From positions 1-6,908 of the forward strand of contig CAZIWJ010000200.1 of assembly GCA_964542855.1 (NCBI GenBank): a stretch of 6,908 bases of DNA, in the 5' to 3' direction. This DNA is from CAZIWJ01 sp964542855 (GTDB taxonomy: Bacteria > Bacteroidota > Bacteroidia > Cytophagales > Cyclobacteriaceae). The notes under the pieces are model-generated. The model did not search any database, was not told the DNA's origin, and saw only the letters and a list, made by a program, of their open reading frames with translations. A program made the position numbers and the translations under genes. Of the stretch, positions 6,073 through 6,908 are shown piece by piece. How positions within the stretch are numbered: the first letter of the stretch is position 1; each line of letters starts with the position of its first letter.

Positions 6073-6908
6073 ATGGACGCATATATTGTAAAAGGATTTC
6101 GTACCGCTGTAGGAAAAGCTAAAAAGGGAGGGTTCCGTTTCACTCGTCCCGACGACCTGGCTTCAGATGTAATTAAACACCTGGTAGGCAGTGTAGAAGG
6201 CGTAACCAATGACATGGTAGACGATATCATAGTAGGAAACGCGGTTCCTGAGGCCGAGCAGGGCATGCAGATGGGACGCATGATTTCTTTGCTTGCGCTG
6301 GGCAAGGAAGTACCCGGCATGATCCTGAACCGTTACTGCGGGTCGGGAGTGGAAGCCATTAATATTGCCTCTGCCCGTATTCACGCCGGGATGGCCGATA
6401 TTATTATTGCCGGCGGGGCCGAGTCGATGTCGCTGGTACCCATGATGGGCCACAAGGTAGCCCTGAACTATAAAATTGCTACTGAAACCCCCGAGTACTA
6501 CACCAGCATGGGGCTTACCGCCGAAGAGGTAGCCCGCGACTACAAGGTTACCCGCGAAGAGCAGGACGAGTTCGCCTACCAGTCGCACCAGAAAGCACTG
6601 GCAGCCATAAAATCGGGCCGCTTCAAAAATCAGATTGTGCCCATTAACGTGGAAGAAACTTACCTCGACGAAGACGGGGTTCGGCAGCACAAAAGCTTTA
6701 CGGTCGATACGGATGAAGGTCCACGGGCCAATACCACGGTTGAAGCCCTGAGTGGCCTGAAGCCGGTATTCCGCCAGGGGGGCAGCGTTACCGCCGGTAA
6801 CTCTTCGCAAACTTCCGACGGCGCTGCTTTTGTCATGGTGATGTCGGAACGCCTGGTGAAGCAACTGAACCTGGAACCGGAAGCCCGCATGGTGAGCTAC
6901 GCCGTAGC
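6073..6908 (+). CDS. fadA: acetyl-CoA C-acyltransferase (FadA-type thiolase), 3' end outside the window
   Basis: The visible 278 residues make up most of the N-terminal two thirds of a thiolase, usually about 390 residues. The family cleaves 3-ketoacyl-CoA with CoA in the last step of cytoplasmic fatty-acid beta-oxidation. Seen: RTAVGKAKKGGFRFTRPDDLA near the N-terminus; PEAEQGMQMGR; NRYCGSG with the acyl-accepting Cys89 (codon 6337-6339), at the family's usual position; GGAESMS (114-120) followed by VPMMGH; PEYYTSMGLTAEEVA; and TAGNSSQTSDGAA (240-252). The catalytic His and second Cys of the C-terminal half lie beyond the edge. These stretches resemble Bacillus FadA more than short-chain acetoacetyl-CoA thiolases, but chain-length preference is inferred. 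ATG at 6073 is the start: an in-frame TAA lies at 6055-6057 and no other start lies between. There is no Shine-Dalgarno sequence. The gene begins its own transcript, divergent from the permease; partner beta-oxidation genes could follow downstream. Confidence 0.96.
   Translation, partial: MDAYIVKGFRTAVGKAKKGGFRFTRPDDLASDVIKHLVGSVEGVTNDMVDDIIVGNAVPEAEQGMQMGRMISLLALGKEVPGMILNRYCGSGVEAINIASARIHAGMADIIIAGGAESMSLVPMMGHKVALNYKIATETPEYYTSMGLTAEEVARDYKVTREEQDEFAYQSHQKALAAIKSGRFKNQIVPINVEETYLDEDGVRQHKSFTVDTDEGPRANTTVEALSGLKPVFRQGGSVTAGNSSQTSDGAAFVMVMSERLVKQLNLEPEARMVSYAV

Noticed and set aside
6163..6864. Open frame of about 233 codons on the minus strand opposite the thiolase
   Set aside because: The plus strand encodes a clear FadA-type thiolase with Cys89 and GGAESMS. 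The antisense product has no family character.
1..6908. Search for a defence system, CRISPR array, insertion sequence, tRNA/rRNA gene, attachment site or biosynthetic cluster
   Set aside because: Every substantial open region is accounted for by five recognisable housekeeping-type genes. No array of repeats, transposase motif, cloverleaf-like segment or cassette of unknown genes was seen.

Overview
This window looks like ordinary chromosomal DNA from a member of the Bacteroidota, probably near the Cytophagales/Hymenobacteraceae. The order-level guess rests on protein flavour only. The phylum call rests on three things. First, MurF and alanine racemase are fused in one polypeptide, an arrangement known from this phylum. 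Second, no gene has a convincing Shine-Dalgarno sequence. Third, a candidate promoter fits the Bacteroidota -33/-7 pattern (TTTG, then TAnnTTTG). Base composition is roughly balanced by eye.

Layout, left to right. Positions 2-1654 (+) hold the 3' part of a PAS-containing sensor histidine kinase that enters from beyond the left edge. It converges, across only 44 bp, on a three-gene minus-strand block. Read in its own direction, that block is an APC-family amino-acid permease (5869-4595), a CsaA-type tRNA-binding protein (4513-4175) and the bifunctional MurF-Alr (4170 or 4173 to 1699). CsaA and MurF-Alr are almost contiguous and probably translationally coupled. The permease lies 81 bp upstream and may share the transcript. 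A 203-bp divergent intergenic region (5870-6072) follows. It carries candidate promoters in both directions and a short motif that recurs three times. From 6073 (+) a FadA-type thiolase runs off the right edge.

Functionally the genes are separate housekeeping modules: signal sensing, amino-acid uptake, RNA/protein quality control, peptidoglycan precursor synthesis and fatty-acid beta-oxidation. The tightest functional link is inside MurF-Alr: the racemase makes D-alanine, a D-Ala-D-Ala ligase not seen here joins two of them, and the MurF half adds the dipeptide to the UDP-MurNAc-tripeptide.

I found no RNA gene, CRISPR array, insertion sequence, defence system or other accessory module, and nothing that I would call a new biological system. 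The points most worth checking are a vestigial PAS cap inside the kinase, the repeated motif in the divergent promoter region, a 21-nt intragenic inverted repeat in the permease, and the permease's TTG start with an overlapping tiny upstream ORF.
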